Shown here piece after piece: positions 23,671 to 32,814 of a stretch of 48,150 nt of DNA. The notes beneath the pieces were generated by a model. It was not told where the DNA came from. It worked only from the letters and a program-made list of their open reading frames with translations, and made no database searches. The DNA is from Alphaproteobacteria bacterium (GTDB lineage: Bacteria > Bacteroidota > Bacteroidia > Bacteroidales > FEN-979). How positions within the stretch are numbered: the first letter of the stretch is position 1; each line of letters begins with the position of its first letter. A program made the position numbers and the translations under genes. The stretch covers positions 1 to 48,150 of the forward strand of contig SACF01000031.1 of assembly GCA_009928665.1 (NCBI GenBank), read 5' to 3'.

Positions 23671-24288
23671 ATGACCCGGAGGGAAAGCCTGATTTGTCTG
23701 TTTCTTTTGGTAATATGCCTGATTCCCAATTTTGTTGAAGCCCAGGCATGGAATTTTGTGAAAGACAAGGACGGGATCAAGATTTATACAAGGAAAGAAC
23801 CGGGAAATTCAATCAAGTCTTTCAAAGGGGTGACCGATATTTATGCGCCCATGGAAAAGGTGTGCAACCTGATCGGGAATGTGAAAAACCTCGACTGGTG
23901 GGATAAAAATCTTAAGGAAATCAGGGTTTTAGAGTATGAAAAAAATAAACGCGCACAGTACTATCTGATTTACAATGCGCCCTGGCCCATCACCGACCGC
24001 GATCTCTGTGTGGAGGCAATAATCAAAGATGATCCCGTGACCGGTACGCGGACCATCGTGGCTACACCCTTACCCAATGTAATACCCAAACGCCCCGATT
24101 GTGTAAGAATAGAGCATTACTGGCAAAGCTGGACCCTGCAGCCGACCGGTAAAGGATACGTGCATGCTATCCTGGAAGGATATGTTGACCCCGCGGGAAG
24201 CGTGCCCGACTGGATCTACAATATGGTCATCACCGATACACCTTACAAGGTGATGGAGGGTGCCAAGAAATATCTCGAGGCAAAATAG
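23671..24288 (+). CDS. Exported START-like lipid-binding domain protein
   Basis: The protein of 205 residues has a signal peptide (LICLFLLVICLIPNFVEA). A single START-type domain follows, recognisable from WNFVKDKDGIKIYTRKEP, the conserved AQYYLIYNAPWPITDRD and VRIEHYWQSWTLQPTGKGYV. START domains form a deep hydrophobic pocket for lipids or sterols. The bacterial exported forms are of unknown ligand. The ATG at 23671 is chosen because it starts the signal peptide; an upstream ATG at 23602 would add a second hydrophobic stretch. It is divergent from the C10 peptidase operon and has no operon partner. Confidence 0.8.
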   Translation: MTRRESLICLFLLVICLIPNFVEAQAWNFVKDKDGIKIYTRKEPGNSIKSFKGVTDIYAPMEKVCNLIGNVKNLDWWDKNLKEIRVLEYEKNKRAQYYLIYNAPWPITDRDLCVEAIIKDDPVTGTRTIVATPLPNVIPKRPDCVRIEHYWQSWTLQPTGKGYVHAILEGYVDPAGSVPDWIYNMVITDTPYKVMEGAKKYLEAK

Positions 24289-24323
24289 GATGACACCTTC
24301 CCCATAGGGATAGAAAATATTGA

Positions 24324-24629
24324 TTACAGCTCAATCACCGAATTCTCGGAACCGAGACCACTGGGGATGAATTGATCAGCTTCCGGATCATTTTCCCATT
24401 TGGTACCGTCAATCAAATAACGGAATTGATGTTTTTTAGATGTTTCAAGGTCTAAAGTAACTGACCAGACCCCGGTCTTTGATTTTTTCAGGGGAGTTTC
24501 ACCGATCTGCCAGTTGTTAAAATCACCGACCAGAATTACAGAGGAGGCTGAATTATAAGGTTCTCCGGAGAGCGTAAACTTTACTTTGCAAACAGGCTTT
24601 GATTTAAGGAATTTCTTTTCGATACTCAT
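24324..24629 (-). CDS. Stand-alone CBM48/isoamylase-N-like (glycogen-binding) domain protein
   Basis: The protein of 101 residues is a single CBM48/AMPK-glycogen-binding-like domain. VKFTLSGEPYNSASSVILVG is followed by DFNNWQ, GVWSVTLDLETSKKHQFRYL and IDGTKWENDPEADQF, the usual markers of the early set domain of glycogen-branching enzymes and AMPK beta. No signal peptide is present, so it is cytoplasmic. It probably binds alpha-glucan and may act as an adaptor or regulator. No glycogen enzyme lies beside it. The gene is convergent with the START-like gene, ending 35 bp from it. Confidence 0.82.
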   Translation of the reverse strand: MSIEKKFLKSKPVCKVKFTLSGEPYNSASSVILVGDFNNWQIGETPLKKSKTGVWSVTLDLETSKKHQFRYLIDGTKWENDPEADQFIPSGLGSENSVIEL

Positions 24630-24892
24630 CTTTGTTATAATTTATTAAATATTCGAATGCAAAATTACGATTATTCACCGACGCTCATGTGAAATAATTG
24701 TTAAATCACACCATGGGAAATTCTAACGCAAAGTAAATCAATTAATAACACGACTGTAAAATGTCAATGCAGCCTGTGTATGGTCTTGTAAGGGTTAAAT
24801 GCAATCTATTTCAATCTTTAACGTGATCGGAAAAAGGTTGTACAACCGTCCTGGTAAATGATGTTTTTTCACATTGATTCCAGGACTTTTTC

Positions 24893-24900
24893 TATCTTTA
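24893..24900 (+). promoter_or_regulatory. Possible -7 promoter box of the 24926 gene
   Basis: TATCTTTA matches TAnnTTTG at 7 of 8 positions and lies 25 nt before the ATG. A TTG lies 16 nt upstream, slightly closer than usual. Confidence 0.35.
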
Positions 24901-24925
24901 TCCGACTGTATCAAAATATCAGGAA

Positions 24926-25408
24926 ATGAAGAAGAAAACCTTGCTTCGGAAGCTTGAAAAATCGAGTGCGAAGGAATTACAGAAACGGGCTGGTATGGCC
25001 CTGAAGAATAAATATTATCTGGAAGCCTCCTGGATCCTATCGGTTCTGTTTGAAAGAAGGGTTAAGCGATTGATCAGGAAACTTGAAGGGAATCAGAAAA
25101 CGGTCGGCATCACATTCGAGCAGTCGATTAAAAGGATAAAACATTTACATCTTTCGGGGAATCATCATGATTTTTCAGAAACGTTTAGTATTGAGCTGAT
25201 CGACCGGTTGCGTCAGTGGAAAAACCAGCGGAATCTTATCCTGAAGGATATGCTCGCTGTTCACGTGTCCCAGGCACGTATGGAACGGTTGGCCCGGGAT
25301 GGATTCCGTTTATCACAGATATGGAATAAGGCGCTTAGATCCTATAAAAAAAGCAGGAACAGCCGTACGGGAAAAGTTCCTGTACCAAGGCAATCCGGGG
25401 AAATATGA
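24926..25408 (+). CDS. Small basic helical protein of unknown function
   Basis: The protein of 160 residues is rich in Lys and Arg and predicted largely helical from its composition. There is no signal peptide, membrane segment or motif that I recognise. Segments such as YLEASWILSVLFERRVKRLI and IDRLRQWKNQRNLILKDML resemble HEPN-like or ATPase-associated helical bundles, but the RxxxxH signature of HEPN RNases is not seen. It lies 44 bp upstream of copA on the same strand, and the copA promoter box lies between the two. It could be part of that transcription unit, but a role in metal handling is not supported by its sequence (two Met, few His, no Cys). Confidence 0.6.
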   Translation: MKKKTLLRKLEKSSAKELQKRAGMALKNKYYLEASWILSVLFERRVKRLIRKLEGNQKTVGITFEQSIKRIKHLHLSGNHHDFSETFSIELIDRLRQWKNQRNLILKDMLAVHVSQARMERLARDGFRLSQIWNKALRSYKKSRNSRTGKVPVPRQSGEI

Positions 25409-25419
25409 AAAGATATACA

Positions 25420-25427
25420 TATCTTTG
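25420..25427 (+). promoter_or_regulatory. -7 promoter box of copA
   Basis: TATCTTTG is an exact match to TAnnTTTG and lies 25 nt before the ATG at 25453. No clear -33 TTTG is seen. Confidence 0.4.
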
Positions 25428-25452
25428 TTCCTGTGATTAGCACTGTTTCTGA

Positions 25453-27705
25453 ATGAAAATCGTTAAGGAGATCTACCGGGTCGACGGAATGTCTTGCGCT
25501 TCCTGTGCTTCCAGCATTGAATCGATGCTGGGCTCACGTGACGGAATCCTGAGCGCTGCTGTTAACCTGGCAGCTGAACAGGTTTCAGTTGCATATGATC
25601 CTGCCATCATAACGCTTGCACAAATTGAAAAGGATATATCAGATCTGGGATTTAAACTAATCACCCGTAAACTATCGGACCTTGAGGTAACAGACCTTGA
25701 ATCGGCCCGTTTATCGGCGATAAAGCGCAGAACCCTGGTTTCTTTTATCTTTTCCACTCCGGTAGTGATCCTCTCCATGTTGTTCCATCATCAACCCCAA
25801 GTCAATTGGGTCATGCTGTTTCTGACCTTGCCCGTTTTGGTCTGGTCGGGTCGGGAGTTTTTTATCGTTGCCTGGAAAAGGATGCTTCATGGATCGGCCA
25901 ACATGGACACACTGGTTGCCCTGGGAACCGGCAGCGCTTTTCTTTTCAGCACTTTTAATACACTTTTCCCCGGGATCATGATCCGGTATGGTCTGGAACC
26001 ACAGGTTTATTTTGAATCTGCCGCCGTAATCATTTCCTTTATTTTACTGGGTCGTTATTTCGAGGAAAAGGCGAAAAAAAAGACAGCCGAATCAATTAAG
26101 TCACTGATGCGTCTCGGAGTGAAGACTGCCAGGGTAGTCCGTAACGGAGTTGAAAAAGAGATGCTGATCACGAAGATTATACTGGGCGATATTTTGATTA
26201 TCCGGCCGGGAGAGAAGATACCAACCGACGGTCGGGTTATGGAAGGAAGTTCGCTGGTCGATGAAAGTATGTTTACCGGGGAGTCCGTTCCGGTCGCAAA
26301 GGCCCCGGGAGACAAAGTAATCGGGGGAACGGTAAACAAAGAGGGTTCTCTCACAATGGTAGCCGAAAAGGTCGGGGATGAGACCATGTTGGCCCGGATC
26401 ATCAAATTGGTCCAGGAGGCCCAGGGGAGCAAGGCGCCTGTTCAGAAACTTGCCGATAAGGTAGCATCCGTTTTCGTTCCGGTAGTCTTGATCCTGGCGG
26501 TTTTGACCTTTGTGGTGTGGACCGTGTTCCAACCAGGGAACGGAATCCCCGTTAATTTTATTGCTGCTGTGACGGTTTTGGTAATCGCGTGTCCATGCGC
26601 CCTGGGCCTTGCGACGCCCACAGCACTCATGGTGGGAATGGGTAAAGCTGCGCATCTCGGGATCCTGATCCGGGATGCGGAGAGTCTGGAGACGGTATGT
26701 AAAACCAAGGCCCTGGTCTTGGATAAGACCGGTACAATAACGCTCGGTAAACCTGCAGTAGCGGGTGTTTTCTGGAGCCCGGATATTTCGACGGAATCTG
26801 AACGGAGCCTTCTGATGGAAGCCATTTGCGCTCTTGAACGAAAATCGGAGCATGTTTATGCCGATGCCATTTACCGGTATTTCAGTGCAGCGACAGGTCA
26901 TGATACAGAGGAACCGGTTCCGGAATTTTTCCAAGGGGTGTCGGGTTTTAAAAATGTCCCAGGCAGGGGCGTTACCGCGGTTTATAAAGGCCTGACTTTC
27001 CATATCGGGAACCGGGCATTTATGGAAGAGAACCGGATCGCTGTAAGCCGGGAGCTGCGGGAATCGGGGGAACAATGGCAGACCAGGCATCAATCGGTAG
27101 TATATTTTGCACAGGACCTGGTGTCCAGGGCAGTTGTAGCGTTATCCGATCCGGTCAGACCCACCGCTGCCAAGGCAATCAAAATGGTTGGCGAACTGGG
27201 TATAGATGTATACCTGTTGTCAGGCGATAATCCTGCCATTACGGAGGCAGTGGCACATACAACGGCGATTACCCGTTTCAGGGGTGGCATGACGCCGGTT
27301 GAGAAGGCTGAATTTATTGAAAAACTAAAGACCCGTGGATCCTTTGTGGCCATGGTGGGTGACGGGATCAATGATGCTCCCGCATTGGCTGTGGCACACA
27401 TTGGAATTGCCATGGGGACCGGGACGGATATTGCCATGGAGACGGCCCGGATCACACTCATTAAAGGGGATCTTTCAAAATTAGTCACCATGTTCCGGTT
27501 GTCGGAAGCAACCCTCAGAACCATTCGGCAGAACCTCTTCTGGGCATTTATTTATAATGTTATATCTATTCCCATTGCAGCAGGGATTCTTTATCCTTTC
27601 ACCGGATTTCTGTTGAATCCAATGTTCGCGGGAGCCGCCATGGCATTCAGTTCGGTTTCGGTGGTTACGAACAGTCTGCGGTTAAGAAACCGATCCTTTA
27701 AATAA
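25453..27705 (+). CDS. copA: Copper-translocating P1B-type ATPase
   Basis: This inner-membrane pump exports monovalent copper at the cost of ATP. It has one N-terminal heavy-metal-associated domain with the metal-binding motif GMSCASC (Cys15 and Cys18) and eight predicted membrane helices. The A-domain loop is [10 protein letters not shown]. The CPC metal motif lies at about 380-382 in [16 protein letters not shown], the phosphorylated aspartate at about 424 in [10 protein letters not shown], and the ATP-hinge motif is [13 protein letters not shown]. The length of 750 residues and the CPC motif agree with CopA. No CopZ chaperone, CueR or CsoR-type regulator lies next to it. Confidence 0.95.
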   Translation: MKIVKEIYRVDGMSCASCASSIESMLGSRDGILSAAVNLAAEQVSVAYDPAIITLAQIEKDISDLGFKLITRKLSDLEVTDLESARLSAIKRRTLVSFIFSTPVVILSMLFHHQPQVNWVMLFLTLPVLVWSGREFFIVAWKRMLHGSANMDTLVALGTGSAFLFSTFNTLFPGIMIRYGLEPQVYFESAAVIISFILLGRYFEEKAKKKTAESIKSLMRLGVKTARVVRNGVEKEMLITKIILGDILIIRPGEKIPTDGRVMEGSSLVDESMFTGESVPVAKAPGDKVIGGTVNKEGSLTMVAEKVGDETMLARIIKLVQEAQGSKAPVQKLADKVASVFVPVVLILAVLTFVVWTVFQPGNGIPVNFIAAVTVLVIACPCALGLATPTALMVGMGKAAHLGILIRDAESLETVCKTKALVLDKTGTITLGKPAVAGVFWSPDISTESERSLLMEAICALERKSEHVYADAIYRYFSAATGHDTEEPVPEFFQGVSGFKNVPGRGVTAVYKGLTFHIGNRAFMEENRIAVSRELRESGEQWQTRHQSVVYFAQDLVSRAVVALSDPVRPTAAKAIKMVGELGIDVYLLSGDNPAITEAVAHTTAITRFRGGMTPVEKAEFIEKLKTRGSFVAMVGDGINDAPALAVAHIGIAMGTGTDIAMETARITLIKGDLSKLVTMFRLSEATLRTIRQNLFWAFIYNVISIPIAAGILYPFTGFLLNPMFAGAAMAFSSVSVVTNSLRLRNRSFK

Positions 27706-27731
27706 AATATCAGGAACACCGGGTATTTTTC

Positions 27732-27739
27732 TATCTTTG
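27732..27739 (+). promoter_or_regulatory. -7 promoter box of the TPR histidine kinase
   Basis: TATCTTTG, an exact TAnnTTTG match, lies 20 nt before the ATG at 27760. Confidence 0.4.
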
Positions 27740-27759
27740 AATCCCAGCCTTTGTGATCA

Positions 27760-30132
27760 ATGTACAGGTACGTGTCATGGATCTTATTAATCTGGATTAC
27801 CGGAACTGGGATATTATATGCCCAGCATAATCCGTTGAACCGGTGCATACCCGACAGCATTCTTAACGCCATTCCGAATCAGAAGCGGATGCAAGATCCG
27901 GAAGCATTGCTGAATATGGCTCAGGTCATCTGGGATACTTTGCCTGACCGGGCCTTTGATTGCATGATGAGCGCCCTAAGACTTTCAATTGCCAATGGGG
28001 ACCCAATGCAAAAGGGAGAAGTACACTGGGTTTTCGGCAAATATTTCGCACGGAAACGTGATTTTTCCCTTGCCCTTGAACATTTTCTGACCTCGTTAAA
28101 TATCTTCAGTAAAATTAAAGATACCACCGGGCAGCTGAAGGTCCTCGGATTCATTGCCGATATTAATCTTACCCTGGGCAACAATCCCAAGGCGCTGGAG
28201 TATTACAATAAAGGGATTGAGCTTACCCCAGGTGCACATCGGCAGGCGTCCCAGGCCTTATTTCAGAAATATACCGGTATCGTTTACAAACAGGCCGGTG
28301 ATACATTAAAAGCCCTGGAGTATTTCAGGGCAGCCTTGGATATTTACAGGAAATCCGGAGACAAGAACAATGAGCATGAAGTATTGCATAATATCGGCAC
28401 GTTGCTTCTTGATCAAAAAAGGTTTGATGAGGCATTGATCTTTTACGATCGCCTGCTTTCTGAAATTGACACCTCCAACAAAATTCTTTTTGGGATCGTT
28501 TATACTTGTATCGGGCATATTCATCAACAGCAAAAAAACTTCCTGCACTCTTTGGATTTCAATAAAAAAGCCTTGCAGGTGAGACGGGGATTGATCCCTT
28601 ACGATAACTATATCAGTTCCCTGGTCAATATTGGCGGAGATTTTTTTTTACTGGAGAAGCCCGACTCAGGCAGGTATTATCTGAATGAAGGCTTGAGGCT
28701 TGCACAGAGGTACAATCTGAATAACATCCTGAAAAACGGATATGGGCATCTCTTTTCTTATTACAAAAGCAAGGGAAATTATGAAGTTGCCTTTCCCTAT
28801 TATAAAAAATACATAGAAACCACGGAAATTCTCGAACGTGAGAAAAGTAACGGAAACATATCTTTTTTAGAGGCAAATCAGGCGATTCAACAGACACAGG
28901 AAACAGGAAAGATGTTGGTGAAGCAACATGAAATTCAGAAGCTGAACATTATGAACCAGCAAATTCAATTCATTTTCGTTCAGGTAATCACCTCGCTTAC
29001 CGCGTTGGTCTTGCTTTTCTTCCTGGTAATGTTCCTGTACAACCGGCATGTCGGCAATAAGCTTCTCTCCCTGAACAGGATACTATCAGTTGAAATATAT
29101 GATCGTAAGAACACCGAAAAAAGCCTGACGGAAAAAGAGCGGCAGTACCGGTTTCTTGCCGAGCACACGTTTGATTTCATAACCCATCTGGATGCCGGTA
29201 ATAAGCGGATTTTCGCCTCTCCTTCATCCAAATCGGTTTATGGATACAACCCGGATGAGATTATGAATAAATCTCCCTATGACCTGACCCATCCGGATCA
29301 CTATAAGGATGCAGAGGCGATGTTTGAAGAGATGGTCTCAACCCGGCAACCCATGCAATTTACTTACCGGGTGATCAGGAAAGATGGTTCAATTGCATGG
29401 GTGGAATCGGTTTTAAATCCGCTTTATGAAACCGATGAAGGGAAGTACAGGGGAATGGTGGTTGTTACACGCGATATCGAGGAACGAAAAATCAAGGAAA
29501 TGGAATTTATAGAAAACACCAAACAGACTGAAAACCTCCTCAAGGAGATACACCATCGGGTGAAGAATAATTTTGCCATCCTGGTCAGCCTGATCAGCAT
29601 GCAGATGAGCCAGACCCAGAATGAGGAGTTGAAGCGTTCATTGGTAAATCTTCAGTTACGGATCAGAACCATGGCGCTGGTGCATGAAATGCTTTACCGA
29701 TCGAAGGATTTTGAAAATATTTCCGTTCCTGAATATTTACGGTCGGTGGTTTCGGTGATTACCGGCGCTTACAGAAACAGGGATGTGGAAATTCATTTCG
29801 AAGCTGATGATGCCACCATGAATATTGAGATCATGATTCCGATCGGTTTGATCGTCAATGAGATTGTCAGTAATGTTTTCAAGCACGCATTTCCTGAGGG
29901 TTCCCAGGGAGCCCTATGGATCTTGTTTAAAAATGATCCAGCCACTTCCCGATGCCATCTCAATATTCATGACAATGGTCCGGGTATTCCGGAAGCTTTC
30001 CTGGGTGAACAGGTTGGCACCATGGGATTGCAGATCATTCACCTTCTATGCCGACAGATTGAAGCCAGGCTGCAGATATCCAATAATCCCGGCGCTTCTT
30101 TTACCATTGAATTCCAGTCAGATTCCCGATAG
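27760..30132 (+). CDS. Membrane histidine kinase with TPR sensor, PAS and HisKA_2 domains
   Basis: The protein of 790 residues has a signal sequence (YVSWILLIWITGTGILYAQ). A periplasmic array of TPR repeats spans about 60-390 (NNPKALEYYNKGIELTP, AGDTLKALEYFRAALDIYRK). One membrane helix follows near 404-427 (VITSLTALVLLFFLVMFLY), then a PAS domain near 460-575. The HisKA_2 dimerisation domain has the phosphorylated histidine near 598 in LLKEIHHRVKNN, and a HATPase domain closes the chain (NEIVSNVFKHAF and HDNGPGIPE). HisKA_2 kinases usually phosphorylate separate regulators, none of which is adjacent. The TPR domain is likely to sense a periplasmic protein or peptide. Confidence 0.92.
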   Translation: MYRYVSWILLIWITGTGILYAQHNPLNRCIPDSILNAIPNQKRMQDPEALLNMAQVIWDTLPDRAFDCMMSALRLSIANGDPMQKGEVHWVFGKYFARKRDFSLALEHFLTSLNIFSKIKDTTGQLKVLGFIADINLTLGNNPKALEYYNKGIELTPGAHRQASQALFQKYTGIVYKQAGDTLKALEYFRAALDIYRKSGDKNNEHEVLHNIGTLLLDQKRFDEALIFYDRLLSEIDTSNKILFGIVYTCIGHIHQQQKNFLHSLDFNKKALQVRRGLIPYDNYISSLVNIGGDFFLLEKPDSGRYYLNEGLRLAQRYNLNNILKNGYGHLFSYYKSKGNYEVAFPYYKKYIETTEILEREKSNGNISFLEANQAIQQTQETGKMLVKQHEIQKLNIMNQQIQFIFVQVITSLTALVLLFFLVMFLYNRHVGNKLLSLNRILSVEIYDRKNTEKSLTEKERQYRFLAEHTFDFITHLDAGNKRIFASPSSKSVYGYNPDEIMNKSPYDLTHPDHYKDAEAMFEEMVSTRQPMQFTYRVIRKDGSIAWVESVLNPLYETDEGKYRGMVVVTRDIEERKIKEMEFIENTKQTENLLKEIHHRVKNNFAILVSLISMQMSQTQNEELKRSLVNLQLRIRTMALVHEMLYRSKDFENISVPEYLRSVVSVITGAYRNRDVEIHFEADDATMNIEIMIPIGLIVNEIVSNVFKHAFPEGSQGALWILFKNDPATSRCHLNIHDNGPGIPEAFLGEQVGTMGLQIIHLLCRQIEARLQISNNPGASFTIEFQSDSR

Positions 30133-30236
30133 GTTCCCTGTTCATTATTTCCATCCGGCACTGACCAGGTTATGCGATGGTTCGCATACCCTATAACCTC
30201 CTGTACGATTCCGGAAAAGATCCCTGTTACGGGATC

Positions 30237-30277
30237 CGTTAACAATTATTTAATCATTTGGTAATAAATCGTTAACA
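30237..30277 (+). promoter_or_regulatory. Direct repeat CGTTAACA upstream of the phosphate operon (candidate operator)
   Basis: CGTTAACA occurs at 30237-30244 and 30270-30277, with starts 33 bp (about three helical turns) apart. It contains the palindrome GTTAAC. It lies directly upstream of the porin promoter and could bind a phosphate-responsive regulator. This is inferred from position; no known Bacteroidota Pho-box match is claimed. Confidence 0.3.
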
Positions 30278-30297
30278 CGGGACCCTCCCATACGAAA

Positions 30298-30305
30298 TAC
30301 TTTTG
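30298..30305 (+). promoter_or_regulatory. -7 promoter box of the porin-pst operon
   Basis: TACTTTTG is an exact TAnnTTTG match, 21 nt before the porin ATG. No standard -33 TTTG precedes it, which is common where an activator is needed. Confidence 0.42.
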
Positions 30306-30326
30306 CTGCAAATAAAAACGGAACTT

Positions 30327-31862
30327 ATGAGACAAATTTCTATTCTGATTGTTTTCTTTGGTGTGATGATGTCATTCTTTCAAGCCAACTCCCTGTTTGC
30401 ACAGACAAAAGTCGAAGATCTTAAAAAAGAGCAGGACACCCTGAAAGAGAAGGTAACCACCATCCGGGATGTTATCAGCGGAGTTGAAGAACGACTGGCA
30501 ACGGCGGAAGCCGATCTAACAAAACTTACGAGGATTAAAGTTTCGGGATATATACAAGCCCAATGGCTGCATAATGAAGCAGCCAGCTCCTATCCGGGAA
30601 ATCTGTTCCAGGTACGGAGGGCTCGTGTAAAATTCACCTATGAACCTGTAAATGGGGTGGTTTTTGTTGTGCAGCCCGATTTTCTGCCCGGCAGCATCAC
30701 TTTAAAGGATGCCTATGCCCAGGCCAATGACCCCTGGCTGAAAACTTTTTCATTGTGGGCTGGTCAGTTTAACCGACCCAATTATGAGGTCGAGTACTCT
30801 TCAAGCAACCGCGAGGTGCCTGAGCGTTCACGGGTGATCCGGGCTCTTTACCCGGGAGAACGCGCGATCGGGGCCAAACTGGAGATTGCTCCCCCGAAGT
30901 TACCCCTGAAGGTACAATTAGCTTTATTCAATGGCAATGATGGTCTGACCATTACCGATGCTTCGGGAAACAGCATCAATCCTACGAACAATGATTTCGA
31001 TAATGCAAAGGATTTCATGGGCCGCGTTACCTACGCATTTAAATTGGGAAATATCGGCGGATTAACGATCGGCGCACATGGGTACTATGGCAAAATAAAG
31101 GCCAACGCTTATGATGCCATCAATTCGGATTATACCTACAATAAAAAAATTGACAATATCGGTGAAACCCTGAAAAGAAACTGGCTTGGTTTTGAAGGAC
31201 AGTTGTATCTGGATGTTTTGGGTGGACTTGCACTCAAGGGCGAGTACATATTCGGTGTCAATTCCACCCCGGGATATTATGCCACCTCCACAGTGGTCAG
31301 CCCGATGACCTCAGCACTGAAAAACGATACCCTTACCCTGACCACCCTTACAACCAAGACAACCACCGCACGTCCGGCAATAACCAGGAATTTTAGCGGC
31401 TATTACATCTATCTGGTCAAGAATATCGGGAAACGCCATCAGATTGCAGTGCGTTTCGACCAATATAATCCCAACACTAAACTGGCTGCCGACCAGATCG
31501 GAACCGCGAAATGGGATGAAAGCAGTTCCAAAACGGAAAATAAGTACACCTATGCCGGAAGCGATCCCGTGGTGGCCACCAATGCCCAGACAAAGACTGT
31601 GGTAAACAACCTGCTCAAAAGCGGCACTGCTGATATTACATACAGTACCTGGACCTTTGGTTACACCTATTTCTTCGACGATTATATAAAATTCATGATC
31701 GCCTACGAGATCCCGGTTAACCGCAAGAGCGGAACCCGGGATGCCAATGGTAACGGTAATGTAACCTCGACCTACAAGGTAAACGATGTTACAAGTATCT
31801 ACGACTACAGCAATTGGATAAAACAGAATGTACTTACGGTAAGAATACAGGTGAAGTTTTAA
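30327..31862 (+). CDS. Phosphate-selective porin (OprP/OprO-like)
   Basis: The protein of 511 residues has a signal peptide (ILIVFFGVMMSFFQANSLFAQ). A short coiled coil (about 25-70, KKEQDTLKEKVTTIRDVI) may trimerise or contact peptidoglycan. A 16-strand-type barrel follows (SGYIQAQWLHNE, FQVRRARVKFTYEP and the terminal VLTVRIQVKF). These features match the phosphate/polyphosphate-selective porin family, which takes anions across the outer membrane. Its position as first gene of a pst cluster, 36 bp before pstS, strongly supports phosphate as substrate. The ATG at 30327 is chosen for the signal peptide and its distance from the -7 box. Confidence 0.87.
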   Translation: MRQISILIVFFGVMMSFFQANSLFAQTKVEDLKKEQDTLKEKVTTIRDVISGVEERLATAEADLTKLTRIKVSGYIQAQWLHNEAASSYPGNLFQVRRARVKFTYEPVNGVVFVVQPDFLPGSITLKDAYAQANDPWLKTFSLWAGQFNRPNYEVEYSSSNREVPERSRVIRALYPGERAIGAKLEIAPPKLPLKVQLALFNGNDGLTITDASGNSINPTNNDFDNAKDFMGRVTYAFKLGNIGGLTIGAHGYYGKIKANAYDAINSDYTYNKKIDNIGETLKRNWLGFEGQLYLDVLGGLALKGEYIFGVNSTPGYYATSTVVSPMTSALKNDTLTLTTLTTKTTTARPAITRNFSGYYIYLVKNIGKRHQIAVRFDQYNPNTKLAADQIGTAKWDESSSKTENKYTYAGSDPVVATNAQTKTVVNNLLKSGTADITYSTWTFGYTYFFDDYIKFMIAYEIPVNRKSGTRDANGNGNVTSTYKVNDVTSIYDYSNWIKQNVLTVRIQVKF

Positions 31863-31898
31863 ATTCAATCAATCATTCAATAAATCAATAAATTTCAA

Positions 31899-32738
31899 AT
31901 GAAAAGAATTAATAAAGTTTGGACGATTGCAGCGCTGGCGCTGATCGTCATGATAGGAGCCGCGTTCATGCCGGCGCCGAAGAAAATTACTGTTAAAGGT
32001 TCAGATACCATGGTCATTCTTGCCCAGAAATGGGCGGAGCTGTACATGAAGGCACATCCCGAAGCCGTAATACAGGTAACCGGAGGCGGATCGGGAACCG
32101 GGATTGCAGCCCTGATCAACGGATCGACAGATATCTGCAACTCAAGCAGACCAATGAAACGATCGGAAATGGATAAGTTGAAAGACCGTTATGCCAGCCT
32201 GGGTGTCGAGATCCCGTGTGCTAAGGATGGCATAACCATCTTTCTGCATGCATCCAATCCTGTAAAGGAGTTGTCGATCAAGCAATTGAGTGGCATCTAT
32301 TCCGGGAAGATAACCAACTGGAAAGAAGTTGGCGGACCGGATATGACCATTAAACTGTATGGTCGTGAAAACAGCTCAGGAACCTATGTTTTTTTTAAGG
32401 ACAACGTGGTGAAAGGAGATTATGCGGCAAGTTGCCAGACCCTTCCGGGAACCGCAGCAGTGGTAAATGCCGTATCGAAGGACAAGTCGGGAATTGGTTA
32501 TGGTGGTGCGGCATATGCTTCCGGCGTGAAACACTGTGCGGTGAAAAAGGACGAAAAAAGTCCTGCCTATGTGGCGACTCCCGAAACCGTGAAAGCCAAT
32601 CAGTACCCGGTAACCCGTTATTTGTATATGTATCTTAAAAATCGCCCCGCTGGTGATATCAAGGCCTATGTTGACTGGATTCTGAGTCCCGAAGGACAAA
32701 AAATAGTTTCATCGGTAGGTTATTTTCCCGTCAGATAG
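31899..32738 (+). CDS. pstS: Phosphate ABC transporter, substrate-binding protein
   Basis: This periplasmic binding protein captures phosphate for the PstCAB importer. It has an N-terminal hydrophobic signal/anchor (VWTIAALALIVMIGAAF) without a lipobox. The phosphate-binding loops are recognisable in ITVKGSDTMVILAQKWAE, TGGGSGTGIAALINGSTDIC and YGRENSSGTYVFFKDNV. The length of 279 residues matches the shorter PstS class. It lies between the porin (36 bp) and pstC (76 bp); the larger second gap may help keep PstS in excess over the permease. Confidence 0.93.
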   Translation: MKRINKVWTIAALALIVMIGAAFMPAPKKITVKGSDTMVILAQKWAELYMKAHPEAVIQVTGGGSGTGIAALINGSTDICNSSRPMKRSEMDKLKDRYASLGVEIPCAKDGITIFLHASNPVKELSIKQLSGIYSGKITNWKEVGGPDMTIKLYGRENSSGTYVFFKDNVVKGDYAASCQTLPGTAAVVNAVSKDKSGIGYGGAAYASGVKHCAVKKDEKSPAYVATPETVKANQYPVTRYLYMYLKNRPAGDIKAYVDWILSPEGQKIVSSVGYFPVR

Positions 32739-32814
32739 ATTGTTAGTAAATGTGAATCCGGTGGTCGGTGACAAGGTTCTGTTAAGTGTCGCCAGCCACC
32801 GTTAATAAACCGGA

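Noticed and set aside
30227..30246. GATCCC/GGGATC hairpin after the TPR kinase as a terminator
   Set aside because: Only a 6-bp stem without a following T run; it may equally be chance near the candidate operator.
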